Made by a program: the position numbers and the translations under genes. Positions 1 through 8,837 of a stretch of DNA of 64,000 nucleotides are shown here, one piece after another. Source of the DNA: Paulinella micropora. Its lineage: Eukaryota > Cercozoa > Imbricatea > Euglyphida. Under the pieces are notes generated by a model, which saw only the letters and a program-made list of their open reading frames with translations, was not told where the DNA came from and ran no database searches. Numbering within the stretch: position 1 is the stretch's first letter; each line of letters opens with the position of its first letter. Location of the stretch: positions 494,893-558,892 of the forward strand of contig BJOX01000021.1 of assembly GCA_009731375.1 (NCBI GenBank), in the 5' to 3' direction.

Positions 1-1
1 G

Positions 2-769
2 CGCAAGCGAGAGCGTAGGCTTGGGGCCAAGAAGCTTGAAATCAAGTACGACGTGCGGCTGCGAGTCGATCCCTTGGGCAAATGGTACTTACATGTACCG
101 GTAGAGATAGAGCAGCAGCAGCGCGAATTTGCGGAGCCTGACTCCAAGCGTGTAGTGAGCATTGACCCGGGCGTGAGGAGCTTTCTGACCATGTACCATG
201 CAGACTCGGGCGCGATAACCGAATGGGGCCGCGGGTCCATTGCACGTGTGTACCGATTGCAGAAGCACATTGACAATCTGCTGAGCAAGGTCGCGCTGCT
301 GGCTAAGGACAGCAGCAAGAAGCGGAACCGCTGGCGCCTACGGCGCGCTATTACTCGAGTGCGTAACAAGATCTATAATATGGTCCAAGACGTGCACAAG
401 AAAGCCGCCAGATGGCTGCTGGATAACCACGACTACGTTGTGCTGCCTTGGTTCGGAGCGTCGGGCATGGTCAAGGGCAAGACGATCTCACGGGAAACGA
501 AGCGCAAGCTGCTTGCCTGGCGACACGCAGATTTCCGCAAGCGCTTGCTCAACTTGCAGCGAGAGTATGTAGGCAAGTGCAAGGTGCTGATTTGCAACGA
601 GGAGTTCACGACGCAGGCGTGCACGCAATGTGGGGCGCTGTGGAGAGACATCAAAGCCGCCAAGACGTACAGTTGCCAGTGGTGCGCCCTGCAGCACGGG
701 CGCGACATGAACGCCAGTCGCAACATCCTCTTAAGACTGCTGGCCTTGGGTCGTCAGGACTTGTATTAG
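2..769 (+). CDS. Fanzor (eukaryotic TnpB-like) RNA-guided nuclease, C-terminal part, cut by window edge
   Basis: The reading frame is open from base 2 to the TAG at 767-769 and is nearly identical to the C-terminal 250 or so residues of the complete Fanzor at 13523-15487. It holds the first RuvC aspartate in SIDPGVRSF (codon 174-176), the shifted catalytic glutamate region NEEFTTQAC, a CxxC...CxxC zinc ribbon and the last RuvC aspartate in HGRDMNASRN. Fanzors are transposon-encoded nucleases guided by an RNA made from the element's right end. Nothing in the visible part is broken, so this may be an intact copy whose 5' half lies to the left of the window. Confidence 0.85.
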   Translation, partial: RKRERRLGAKKLEIKYDVRLRVDPLGKWYLHVPVEIEQQQREFAEPDSKRVVSIDPGVRSFLTMYHADSGAITEWGRGSIARVYRLQKHIDNLLSKVALLAKDSSKKRNRWRLRRAITRVRNKIYNMVQDVHKKAARWLLDNHDYVVLPWFGASGMVKGKTISRETKRKLLAWRHADFRKRLLNLQREYVGKCKVLICNEEFTTQACTQCGALWRDIKAAKTYSCQWCALQHGRDMNASRNILLRLLALGRQDLY

Positions 770-948
770 TCTTGTTTAGGCTATAAAAAAACTCGCAACA
801 AAAACCTGACGTCAGCTCGGGTTTTGGTTGCTTTGCTTCGATTGGGGCCTCTGAGAAGGGAGGGGGATGTGCCGCGTGCTGCCCTTTCTTCCCTTCCAGC
901 TGTAGGAATCTCTGGAGGGGTTCGCCTCTCTAAGATTTCAATCCAATC
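770..948 (+). ncRNA. Fanzor element right end; candidate guide-RNA (fRNA) scaffold
   Basis: The sequence after the stop codon is conserved in the copies ending at 15664 and (minus strand) 39368, and in part at 59778. It ends in a hairpin-forming block GGAGGGGTTCGCCTCTC followed by AAGATTTCAATCCRATC, after which the copies diverge completely. In TnpB and Fanzor systems the guide RNA overlaps the element's right end and its guide is the flanking DNA, so this is the expected place for the scaffold. Transcription is not shown. Confidence 0.55.
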
Positions 949-1055
949 CGCTACGAGTTTCGCCCGCCATCCGCCAGTTTGGGCAGCTCCAGCTCCAGCT
1001 CTAGCCAGCCTGACTCCTGGCTCTGCGACCCTTCACTCGAGTTCCTTGCAACCAG

Positions 1056-1093
1056 CCTCGACCGTCATGGCTGCGACGCCATGACGGTCGAGG
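1056..1093. repeat. Perfect 15-16 bp inverted repeat
   Basis: CCTCGACCGTCATGG at 1056-1070 is matched exactly by its reverse complement at 1079-1093. One further C-G pair leaves a loop of 6 bases. It is not followed by a T tract and does not belong to the double-hairpin cassette family. Confidence 0.9.
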
Positions 1094-1320
1094 CATTGGA
1101 AAGCTTTGTTCTTCAGGCCAGCGTTGGCGAAACCGAGGCCACACGGAAAGGGCCCGCGTGGCAGGGCCCTGACGCACCCTTGTGCTTCGGAGAGCCGCGT
1201 GGCACATGCCACCGGAAGGGAGTGGCAGGGGCTGCTCCGGGGGAGAAGCAAGGTGCAGGGGTCAGGAAGCGGAGGNNNNNNNNNNCGCTGGCACCCGTGC
1301 ACAAGAAACAGCGGCGTTCA

Positions 1321-1391
1321 GAGTAAACCCCCCCTCCCCCCGGCGGCGCCCCCTTTCTCTTTTCATTCAGCCCGCTTGCGCGGGCTGGGTT
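1321..1391 (-). repeat. Double-hairpin cassette, degenerate
   Basis: A C-rich block with a weak second hairpin (CGGCGGCGCC) is followed by CAGCCCGC-TTGC-GCGGGCTG (1368-1387). The order of hairpins is reversed relative to the copies at 40021 and 40583, so it is given minus orientation. Confidence 0.6.
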
Positions 1392-1848
1392 CCTCTAGTA
1401 GAGTTGAGTTTAATTAAAATGTTTTTTTCAATAAAGAATTCTTGAATTGTTTACTCATGGTGCGGAGTACACAAGCGAGGCCCGTCGGATATCATCCCAA
1501 ATCGATGACTTGTTGAAAACCGGCAAGACTCGCGTCAAGGAGGCGAAGATGCGCGCCATGGTCTCTCGGTACAAACCCCGGGGTTTAAGCGGCCGTGCTG
1601 GCTTCGCGAACCTTTTGCACGGCGCGGCTGCCCATGCAGTCGGCAGACAAAAAGGGGGGGGCGGGGGGAGCGCCNNNNNNNNNNNNNNNNNNNNNNNNNN
1701 NNNNNNNNNNNNNNNNNNNNNNNNNAAGAAAGAGGGGGGGGAGAGAAGGGGGCGCCCCCCCCCCCTTATTTCTTCTTCCTGGGGAGAGCGCCGGCGGGGG
1801 GTTTTGTTTGAAAAAAAAAGAGTTTGTTGTTTTTTGGGACCCCCAAAC

Positions 1849-3467
1849 ATGAGCGCAGCAGAGACGAGGGGTGAGTTGCTGTCTGTTGTGGACATGAGTG
1901 TTCTGGGCACGTTTCATGGCACTCAGCCTCAGACCTTTGCCTTGGGAGAACGAGTACTGCAGGCTACAATCCAGCCCGACGGATCGTTGCTACTGCAGCA
2001 GTGTAGCTCCTCGGACGATCTGAGCTTGCAGAGCCAGCTCGCCCGCGAGGGGCGAGCGCATGTGATACAAAAAAGACGCGAAGACAAGGAGTTGGTGCAA
2101 CGCGATTTGCACGCCTTGGAAGAAAAGCTCCGGCAGCCCTTTGGCGAGGGGGGCGACGAAGAGGCAGATCTGATTCGACAACAGAGCGAAGAGCTGCTGA
2201 GACTCCATCAGCTTGTTGGGCAGCATACGCGCAAAATCGAGAGGTTGGTACAGGCGCACAAGCTCGAGGTGAAATACACCAAAAAAAGCGAGACGCTTAG
2301 CCTCAAGCTCGCGCCGGGCGTGCCGACGCGCGTGCCAAGCCTGTTCCCTGACGGAGTGCTCCTGTGGTGCCCGTTGCAGGAACCTGAACTAAGCAGCAGC
2401 TGCGAGGTTCAGAGTGCCGAGGTGGATATGTCCTGGGAATACCAAGGCATGGCCTGCGCTGCGGCCTTTGTGCTGCCCCAGCCCGGCCGCGGCGGCCTCC
2501 CGCGCCACGCCGGGGGGCTGTGCGTGAACGAGGACGGGCTGTTGTACGTGTTGGAAAGGCGGGGGCGCGGTATCTTTACGTGCCAAACAGGCGGGGAGGG
2601 CCAGCAGCGTCTTCTCCTCAGGTTACTGGAGCTACGCAGCCCGCACCTGTTTGAGCAGGACACGGGGGTGGTTACATGCCAAGGCCGTTTGTATTTGTCC
2701 GGCCTCTCGACAACGTGCGGCTTGGCGTCTGTAGCGCTTCAGGGAGCTGGCAAGCACGTGATAATGGAGGAGGGGCTCAGCAACGGGGAGGAGGCCCTCC
2801 CCTCCGCCGCCCCCGCAGCGGTTTGCGCAAGCGGATTGGCCGCGTCGGGCAACAAGCTGTGGGTCACCGACCGCGCGCACTGTGTCCGGGAGCTGAGCGC
2901 GAGCGCCTCGGGCAAAGCAAAATTGCTCAAGGTATGGGGCAAACAAGGCACACTTCCCGGTGAGTTCAGCTCCCCCGCAGCCATCGCGTACGCAGAGGGG
3001 AAGTTGTTGGTCGCGGATTGCTTGAACCATCGCGTGCAGGTTTTCTCTGCCAACGACGGCGTGCTCATCTCGCACTGGGGGGCCCATGGGTCTCAGCCTG
3101 GCGAATTGAACCGCCCGCACGCTCTCGTTTTCTGCCAGGGCTTGGTCTTTGTCGCGGACAGCCCTGCTAGCAGCAGCTGGCGGGGGGGCACGCCCCCCTC
3201 CCCCCCCCTTCCATCCAGCCCGCGCAAGCGGGCTGGGTGTTTGTCAGCGGCTACACTCACGGCAACGTGCTTGCCTTCCAAGTCCAAGCGGCGGAATATA
3301 AAGACACGTGCACGTGTTGCCCGAGCCCCGTCTTGTTGGAGCCATGTTCTGCATGCATCTTTTCCGACGCTTCGGGGCCAGACTCCGACGCTTCGGGGCC
3401 AGAGTTCGAGGATTTGGTGCCGGATTCCGACGACGCGGGGGGACGTGCCTTTTCCGATCTCTTCTAG
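1849..3467 (+). pseudogene. NHL-repeat beta-propeller protein with coiled coil, interrupted by a double-hairpin cassette
   Basis: From ATG 1849 the protein has an acidic helical stretch likely to form a coiled coil (about residues 60-145), then a propeller whose later blades match NHL repeats, e.g. GEFSSPAAIAYAEGKLLVAD followed by NHRVQVF, and GELNRPHALVFCQGLVFVADS. At 3181-3235 a double-hairpin cassette interrupts the last blade. The natural continuation (VFVSGYTHGNVLAFQVQ, then an acidic tail to the TAG at 3465-3467) is in another frame, while the original frame runs on to 3489. The layout resembles TRIM-NHL proteins without a RING or B-box. NHL propellers bind protein or RNA; the partner here is unknown. 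An N gap (1675-1725) lies upstream, so an earlier start cannot be excluded. Confidence 0.7.
3181..3235 (-). repeat. Double-hairpin cassette inside the NHL gene
   Basis: GGGGGGGCACGCCCCCC (3182-3198), a C-rich spacer and CAGCCCGC-GCAA-GCGGGCTG (3215-3234). It separates two parts of one NHL blade and changes the frame. Confidence 0.85.
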
Positions 3468-3486
3468 GGCTGTTGTCATGAAAAGA

Positions 3487-3502
3487 TGAGTTTAATTAAA
3501 TT

Positions 3503-3536
<34 letters not shown>
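3487..3536. terminator. Convergent 3'-end signal, TTTAATTAAA plus T tract
   Basis: TTTAATTAAA reads as the polyadenylation hexamer ATTAAA on both strands. It lies exactly between the convergent NHL gene and the minus-strand gene ending at 3537, and is followed by an almost uninterrupted T tract to 3535. Confidence 0.55.
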
Positions 3537-3538
<2 letters not shown>

Positions 3539-4757
3539 AAATTGTGTGTTTTTTTTGTTCACTAAGCCCGCGCAAGCGGGCTGGGGGCCGATCGCTAAAG
3601 GCCCGCAGCATGCGTCTGGTGGTGCCCCAGGCGGGTCCGGGTTGCAGCTGAATGTCGCCCAGCGCGAGCGCTTGCTCGGTTTGCGCTCGGCAGAGGTTGC
3701 AAAAGTCCGCGTTGGAGGGGCAGTAGCGCCGCTGGAAGACGGCGCGGCAGCTCGGACGCTTGCACAGGCCATTGTCGAGACAGCAGGTCTGTATTTGGAC
3801 TTGAAGCGAGCCCTTGTTGTCGCAGACGACGCACTTGCGTTGGATGTCTATCGCTGCGTCAAAAGCGGGCGGGGGGTCGGGCTCGCCGGCGGCCGTGGGT
3901 TCGATTGTGAGCACGAGCCGCGCGAGAGCCTCTGCCTCTGCTTGCTGGGGCAGCCGAAGCAGGCGCGCGGCCAGCAGCAAGATTTGTGGGCGGGGCGTGG
4001 TTGGGTGCGAGTCCGTCGTGGTCAGTAGCTGTGCCAGGGGCGGCAGCCCCAGCGCTGTGCACACCGCAGCGGCGCCCTGGAGCACAGCTCGCCAGGCTTG
4101 TAGGGCAGCGTCCCAAGCGTCAGGCGCCTGTTGCAACGCAGTGGCCAGAGTTTCTCCGTATTGAATGATGGCACGCAGGGACGCGCGCAAGCGGGCGGCG
4201 CCGGGGGGCGGGGGCTGGTGCGTGATCCGCAAGAGGCACGGCTCCGCCAGTACACGCGGCAGGGCGTAGATGGTGATTTCGTCCCGCCACAGCATGCGCT
4301 GTGGATGTTGCGAGCTGGGGGACCAGAGCGGAGGCATGGGGTTAAAGTCCTGGTTCCACAGCATGTAGACAACTGTGCGGACTAGCATCGAAGAAGCCAC
4401 GCTGGCCTGTAGCCCGAGGCACGCCAGATCCGCTGGGTAGAAAAAGTGCGCGCGCATCAACAGCGCGGGCTCCTTGTAGATGTCGTCAAGCCGAGCGTGC
4501 GGTGCAATCTGGGGGTGCAGGGTGGCACCATTGAGAAGGGAACGCGTGCGCATCAGCTCCATGCCGTCGCCCCTCCCCCCGTCGTCGTCAGCTTTGTGCA
4601 AGGCCGCATCGACGAGCAGGCGCTCGTTGATGCGGCCGAGGTTGTAGGTCTCGGCGCCGGGCTCTTGCTGCGCGTGGCCGTCTGCTGCCTTGCGCGCGCG
4701 TGCCTTGCGGCGTTGCTGCTTGCGCAGTCGTGCCGCCCGTTGCTGCTGGGCGGGCAT
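3537..4757 (-). CDS. Unknown protein with C-terminal Cys-rich (zinc-binding?) domain
   Basis: A 406-residue protein. The N-terminus is strongly basic (QQQRAARLRKQQRRKARARK), possibly for nuclear import or nucleic-acid binding. The middle is helical and alanine/leucine-rich, and the C-terminal third has CVVCD...CCLDNGLCKRPSC...YCPSNADFCNLC, a cluster of at least nine cysteines in a likely treble-clef or ring-like zinc fold. The last residues are encoded by a GCCCGC hairpin (3565-3582), so the original C-terminus may have been lost. The ATG follows TATA directly (TATAATG) and touches the stop of the upstream ankyrin gene. No known family recognised. Confidence 0.75.
3565..3587. repeat. Solo GCCCGC hairpin of the cassette family
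   Basis: AGCCCGC-GCAA-GCGGGCT with a G run on one side only. It forms the 3' end of the minus-strand gene 3537-4757. Confidence 0.6.
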
Positions 4758-5860
4758 TATAATCTAGGAGGGGCGTCTCCCTCCCCAGCCCCCGTGCGCA
4801 GGCGGGCTTGGATGGTAGCTAGGAGCGGGGCGCCCCCCCCGCTTTGTAGGTCGGCCAGCAACCTTTCTTGTGCGACTTTGGCACGAGGTAGTCTGAGCTC
4901 TGGCATGGCTTTTAGCAAGGAGTAGACAAGCCAGGCCAGAGAGGTGGGGAAGGGGTTATTCTTTTCTTCGTCATAGGCCCGGCCGAAGAAGCCGCCACGA
5001 TCTTCTTCGTCCTCGTTGTCTTGGTTCCGGAAGAATCGGAGGAAGTGTTTTGATTTAAGCAGAGCTTTGGAAACCTCTTGGGCGCGTCGATATTGCGCTA
5101 GACCTTCATCTCTCTGTCCGAGCAAGAAATGAGAGCAAAGTGCAGCAAAGGCAGCAGAGGGAAAGAGCAGCGTAGAATCGAGAAGGTGCTCGACCATTTG
5201 TACGCTAGCTGGGACAGGGACATTGCATTTGAGGCGTGGGCGCAGGGCGACCGTGAAGACGCAGTTGCCGTTACCGTCTGTTCTGTGAGGGTCTGCCCCT
5301 TTGGCCACCACCGCCTTGAGGAGTTGCACACGCCCGTGGTTTGCCAGGTGCCACAACAGGGTGGCCTCGACGTTTGCTCCTTCTTCTTCTTCTTCTTCTT
5401 CTTCTTCTTCTTCTTCTTCTTCTTCTTCTTCTCCGGGGCGGAACATGTGTTCGAGCCAATCTATATCCCAAAGCGCGGGGTCCCCGAGCGCCTGGAGTAT
5501 TTCGCTGTCGGCTCCAAACTTAAGCGCGGCTTTCCAGACCAGGTTAGAGACCAGGATGTCCGTTATAGAAGACTTACGGAACTTATTGTAGTACTGTTCC
5601 GTGATGAGCTCGGACCTTGCAGCCTCGTACAGTTTTCCTAGGATTTCAGAGCCTTTCCGGTCCTGCTGCAGAATCAGGTGTGCATTTTGAGCAACAAGGT
5701 CTCGCATCTTGTCACACTCTTGGCACAACTCGTCGGACTCGTCGGAGCTCGACGGGAGGCAGGCGCACTGCTTCGCGACGAGAGCAGCTGTTGCTGCGAA
5801 TTCTTGCACCAGGGACACAACCTCCTGGGAGTTGTGCTGACTAGATCTAGCTGTAGCCAT
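4757..5860 (-). CDS. Ankyrin-repeat protein (paralogue of 30348-31304)
   Basis: A 367-residue protein. An N-terminal helical domain has a conserved C-x2-C (LCQECDKM), followed by ITDILVSNLVWKAALKFG. A poly-Glu tract encoded by about 17 TTC/GAA triplets (5383-5432) precedes an ankyrin-like repeat, LLWHLANHGRVQLLKAVV-KGADPH, and a helical C-terminal half with VQMVEHLLDSTL. The same order of blocks is found in 30348-31304, so these are two divergent members of one family. Ankyrin proteins of large viruses usually mediate contacts with host proteins. The start overlaps the stop of the PARP gene by 14 bases and the stop overlaps the next start, so the three genes form a tight cluster. Confidence 0.8.
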   Translation of the reverse strand: MATARSSQHNSQEVVSLVQEFAATAALVAKQCACLPSSSDESDELCQECDKMRDLVAQNAHLILQQDRKGSEILGKLYEAARSELITEQYYNKFRKSSITDILVSNLVWKAALKFGADSEILQALGDPALWDIDWLEHMFRPGEEEEEEEEEEEEEEEEEGANVEATLLWHLANHGRVQLLKAVVAKGADPHRTDGNGNCVFTVALRPRLKCNVPVPASVQMVEHLLDSTLLFPSAAFAALCSHFLLGQRDEGLAQYRRAQEVSKALLKSKHFLRFFRNQDNEDEEDRGGFFGRAYDEEKNNPFPTSLAWLVYSLLKAMPELRLPRAKVAQERLLADLQSGGGAPLLATIQARLRTGAGEGDAPPRL

Positions 5861-7229
5861 ATAGACTGACTAGATCCTGTAGCAGCTGGCCGTTATACCA
5901 GTGTTGGTTCAAGCTGTAGCGAATAACGTATTTGGGGATAGCTTGGTTGCTGAGTGTTGTCACATATATGCTGGGGTTGGACACGTCGTCGACAAAGTTG
6001 CTGTAGACAGCGCTCATACTCTCATCCTTGTAGTGCACCCCGGAATCCGGAAAGGGGTTGACAACGACAGAGCCGACGAGGACGTTACAGATAAACACTG
6101 TGTAGAGCCCTTGGGAATCCGGCGAGCTATAGAATATGGTGTCTCTGGATCTCCCTGCAAAGTAGCACCCCTTGCCATATTTCCCTCGGACGCAAAAGTT
6201 GGGCTGAAAGCCCAAAGCCAAGATGGAGTTCACGTTGATGCTCAGGGTGCCGTGGAAGAGGGTCTTTACTTGTACTCGCCCTTTCTCTTGTTCCATGAGG
6301 AGATTCCGGGTAGCTTCGTACAGTTGCTCCAAGGGAGGACGCACCACCCTCTGGATCAAGTGCACCCTGGCGTACGGCATCATGGAACTCATAAAGACCC
6401 CCAGCACCTTTTGCTCCACTTCTGCGTTGCCTTCCTCAGGTGCCTGGAGGAGGTTCTCGTGCATATGGGGAGCGACTTGCACTTCGATACGGCGCAGGTT
6501 GCGCTCCTGTACACTCCCACTGCCTCTGCCTCCCGTCGAGCTCATTGTGGCCCGGCGGAAATCCAGCGTATACCTATTGCCGCCAGCTACAATAGTCAGG
6601 TTTTCCGGGGCAACGCCGGGCCGGTCGATGCGTAACCGGAGCTCGGCTTCTATTTTTTGCGAGAGCCCGGGGTCGAAATAACAAAGACCTCTGCCGGGGG
6701 GGTTCCAGCCCCAGTTGACAGCCGTCGTTGGGCGGCGGAGGCCCTGTGCTGGGCTGTTCAGAAGCTCCACCTCCTTACGGCACATACGCAGGGAGTATGC
6801 GAGCCAAAGTTCGACCACTTGCTTTAGGCTTTGCAATTTCCCTTGCGTCTTTAGAGTATTATTCTGAAAATCCTGGCTGATTGGCAAGAACGAGGTGGCC
6901 ACTTTCCGGTGGATTCTCTGTGCGATGGCAAGCTCGTTGGGTGTTTGTGGCTTGGGGGAGACGACCAACGCAAAGGAAATCGAGGGGTCGGTGAGGGCCG
7001 CGAAGCCCTGCTCGTTGATGAACACCTCTGAGCACACGATCTGCAGCTCGGGCACCCATAAACTGCACTTTTCGTGTGGTTTGTCAGAAGTATACGAGCA
7101 GCGGATTGTGACCTTTTTTTCAGCAGCATTACCTTGCGCCTCAAGATTGAGGCGCAGGGTTATGTGTCTCCGGCACCGTTCGCCAAGGGTTGCTTCTAAG
7201 GTGTCCTTTTTCAGTGCTGTTCTCGACAT
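5847..7229 (-). CDS. PARP-family mono-ADP-ribosyltransferase with WWE-like domain
   Basis: A 460-residue protein. Residues about 165-230 resemble a WWE domain (W173, W175 and CYFDPGLSQKIEAEL), which in relatives binds poly-ADP-ribose pieces. Residues about 270-440 are a PARP catalytic domain: FHGT with H326, YGKGCYFAGR with Y356, and NPSIYVTTLSNQAIPKYVI, where the third triad position is I421. A His-Tyr-Ile triad is typical of mono- rather than poly-ADP-ribosylating members such as the PARP11/12/14 group. Host PARPs of this type act in antiviral defence, so a viral copy could modify host or viral proteins or act as a decoy. The ATG lies at 7227-7229. The gene is cell-like and was probably captured from a eukaryote. 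Confidence 0.88.
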   Translation of the reverse strand: MSRTALKKDTLEATLGERCRRHITLRLNLEAQGNAAEKKVTIRCSYTSDKPHEKCSLWVPELQIVCSEVFINEQGFAALTDPSISFALVVSPKPQTPNELAIAQRIHRKVATSFLPISQDFQNNTLKTQGKLQSLKQVVELWLAYSLRMCRKEVELLNSPAQGLRRPTTAVNWGWNPPGRGLCYFDPGLSQKIEAELRLRIDRPGVAPENLTIVAGGNRYTLDFRRATMSSTGGRGSGSVQERNLRRIEVQVAPHMHENLLQAPEEGNAEVEQKVLGVFMSSMMPYARVHLIQRVVRPPLEQLYEATRNLLMEQEKGRVQVKTLFHGTLSINVNSILALGFQPNFCVRGKYGKGCYFAGRSRDTIFYSSPDSQGLYTVFICNVLVGSVVVNPFPDSGVHYKDESMSAVYSNFVDDVSNPSIYVTTLSNQAIPKYVIRYSLNQHWYNGQLLQDLVSLYGYS

Positions 7230-7417
7230 GGGGGCCTTTTCTTATTCTTAATAGCAAAAATCGCGTGCTTAGACCGGCCGAGACAGGCGGCAGGGGGGGG
7301 GGGCGGGGGGCGGGAAAGACGCAGGGGAATAGAATGAAAGCCCCGTCTGCCTACCTCCCTCCCCCCCCCCTTTTTCTCGCCTGTTTTGTGTGTGTGTACA
7401 AGAAAAGAAAACAAATT

Positions 7418-8080
7418 TTATTTTATAAATTTCTGGACGGGCTCTCTCCCTAAGAGCCAGTACTTGTTTCTAGAGCGGAGGAGGTCTGCTGCCAAAGATT
7501 CCTGGCGCCGTCGCGCCTCTTGCAGCTTCTGATTCAAAACATCCTGTGTTGCGTGCCGGAGGGTTCTTTCTGCCGAAAGCAGGCCTTGCACGCTGCTCAG
7601 CTGCTGCTGCGCCTGCACCAAGGCATTCTGGATCCTATCCGCCGTGGCCAGAGCCACGTTGAGCTCTGCCCCTAACCTGTGTCGCGTGCGCTCGACTGCT
7701 GCCAGGCGCACGTGGGCGCTCCACTTATGCAGCTGCAGCAGGCCCCGCAGCCGCCTGATTTCTGCGGCAGGGCTTGTCCTGCTGTCTTTTTCTTCCTCTT
7801 CTTTTTCTTCTTCTTCCTCCTCTTGGGGGCAGCGGTTTCTGGCCGAGTGCCTGACACACAGGCCCGCGTGGCCCTTCTTGGCTGCACGGTAAAGGCTCTT
7901 TTTGTGGTAGCACTCGCTACAAGCAGCTTTCCACGCGCGCCACTTCCCTTGGCCCACTTTATACCTGGCGACAAGCACTTCTTGGCTGTTTGTTTTAAAC
8001 TGGTACTTCAGAGTCCCCCCGCGCTTAGCCTTGCGGCTGGGGCCTCGCTCCAAGTCGCTAGTCCTTTTCAAGGTGTGCAT
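7418..8080 (-). CDS. Cys/His-motif coiled-coil protein, unknown function
   Basis: A 220-residue protein: basic N-terminus, then CSECYHKKSLYRAAKKGHAGLCVRH (shown in part: CSEC...LCVRH), a CxxC...CxxH zinc-binding pattern, then a Glu-rich tract and a long heptad-rich helix to the C-terminus. The CxxC...CxxH module recurs twice at the N-terminus of the zinc-finger protein 34053-36284. The start codon follows CATATA directly. The upstream region is lost in an N gap. Confidence 0.65.
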   Translation of the reverse strand: MHTLKRTSDLERGPSRKAKRGGTLKYQFKTNSQEVLVARYKVGQGKWRAWKAACSECYHKKSLYRAAKKGHAGLCVRHSARNRCPQEEEEEEKEEEEKDSRTSPAAEIRRLRGLLQLHKWSAHVRLAAVERTRHRLGAELNVALATADRIQNALVQAQQQLSSVQGLLSAERTLRHATQDVLNQKLQEARRRQESLAADLLRSRNKYWLLGREPVQKFIK

Positions 8081-8123
8081 TATATGTTTGTCCCTGAGCG
8101 AGCGAGAGGGGGGAAGGGGAGGG

Positions 8124-8490
8124 NNNNNNNNNNNNNNNNNNNNNNNNNNNNNNNNNNNNNNNNNNNNNNNNNNNNNNNNNNNNNNNNNNNNNNNNNNNNN
8201 NNNNNNNNNNNNNNNNNNNNNNNNNNNNNNNNNNNNNNNNNNNNNNNNNNNNNNNNNNNNNNNNNNNNNNNNNNNNNNNNNNNNNNNNNNNNNNNNNNNN
8301 NNNNNNNNNNNNNNNNNNNNNNNNNNNNNNNNNNNNNNNNNNNNNNNNNNNNNNNNNNNNNNNNNNNNNNNNNNNNNNNNNNNNNNNNNNNNNNNNNNNN
8401 NNNNNNNNNNNNNNNNNNNNNNNNNNNNNNNNNNNNNNNNNNNNNNNNNNNNNNNNNNNNNNNNNNNNNNNNNNNNNNNNNNNNNNNNNN
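8124..8490. other. Assembly gap (367 N) between divergent genes
   Basis: Unsequenced. It separates the divergent genes 7418-8080 and 8519-10597, so it removes their promoters. A G-rich run precedes it. Confidence 0.95.
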
Positions 8491-8518
8491 GTTTCGTGGA
8501 ATTTGTTTTTCATCAAGG

Positions 8519-8802
8519 ATGAACACGGAGGCCCTGGTAGAGAGCCTGCGCCGCGCCTGGGCCGTACGGAGTCGCGAGGATGGCAAGCGCAGCGGGGGGC
8601 AGCAGCACCCCCCGCCCTCGCCCGCGGTGCTGCTGCCCCCCTCAAGCCGCGCAAGGGGCTGGGGAGCGGGGCGGGCGGTGGGTCTGGGGGGGTTAGTGGA
8701 TTTTTGCGTGGAGAAGCTGGAGAAAGAACTTGCTAGCTGTGCAGGGGCGGGTGGGGGCGGGCGGCAGCTGCGCTCTGTGGTGGACCTGGCAGAAGAGCCC
8801 GC

Positions 8803-8837
<35 letters not shown>

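Larger units (their letters stand above)
949..1848. other. Gene-poor interval with two N gaps
   Basis: No convincing gene is visible. The interval holds a perfect hairpin (1056-1093), G/C-rich repetitive sequence, N gaps at 1276-1285 and 1675-1725, a remnant of the double-hairpin cassette (1321-1391), a TTTAATTAAAA signal near 1409 and an open stretch at about 1447-1674 (SSQIDDLLKTGKTRVKEAK...) that could be a gene fragment cut by the second gap. Confidence 0.5.
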
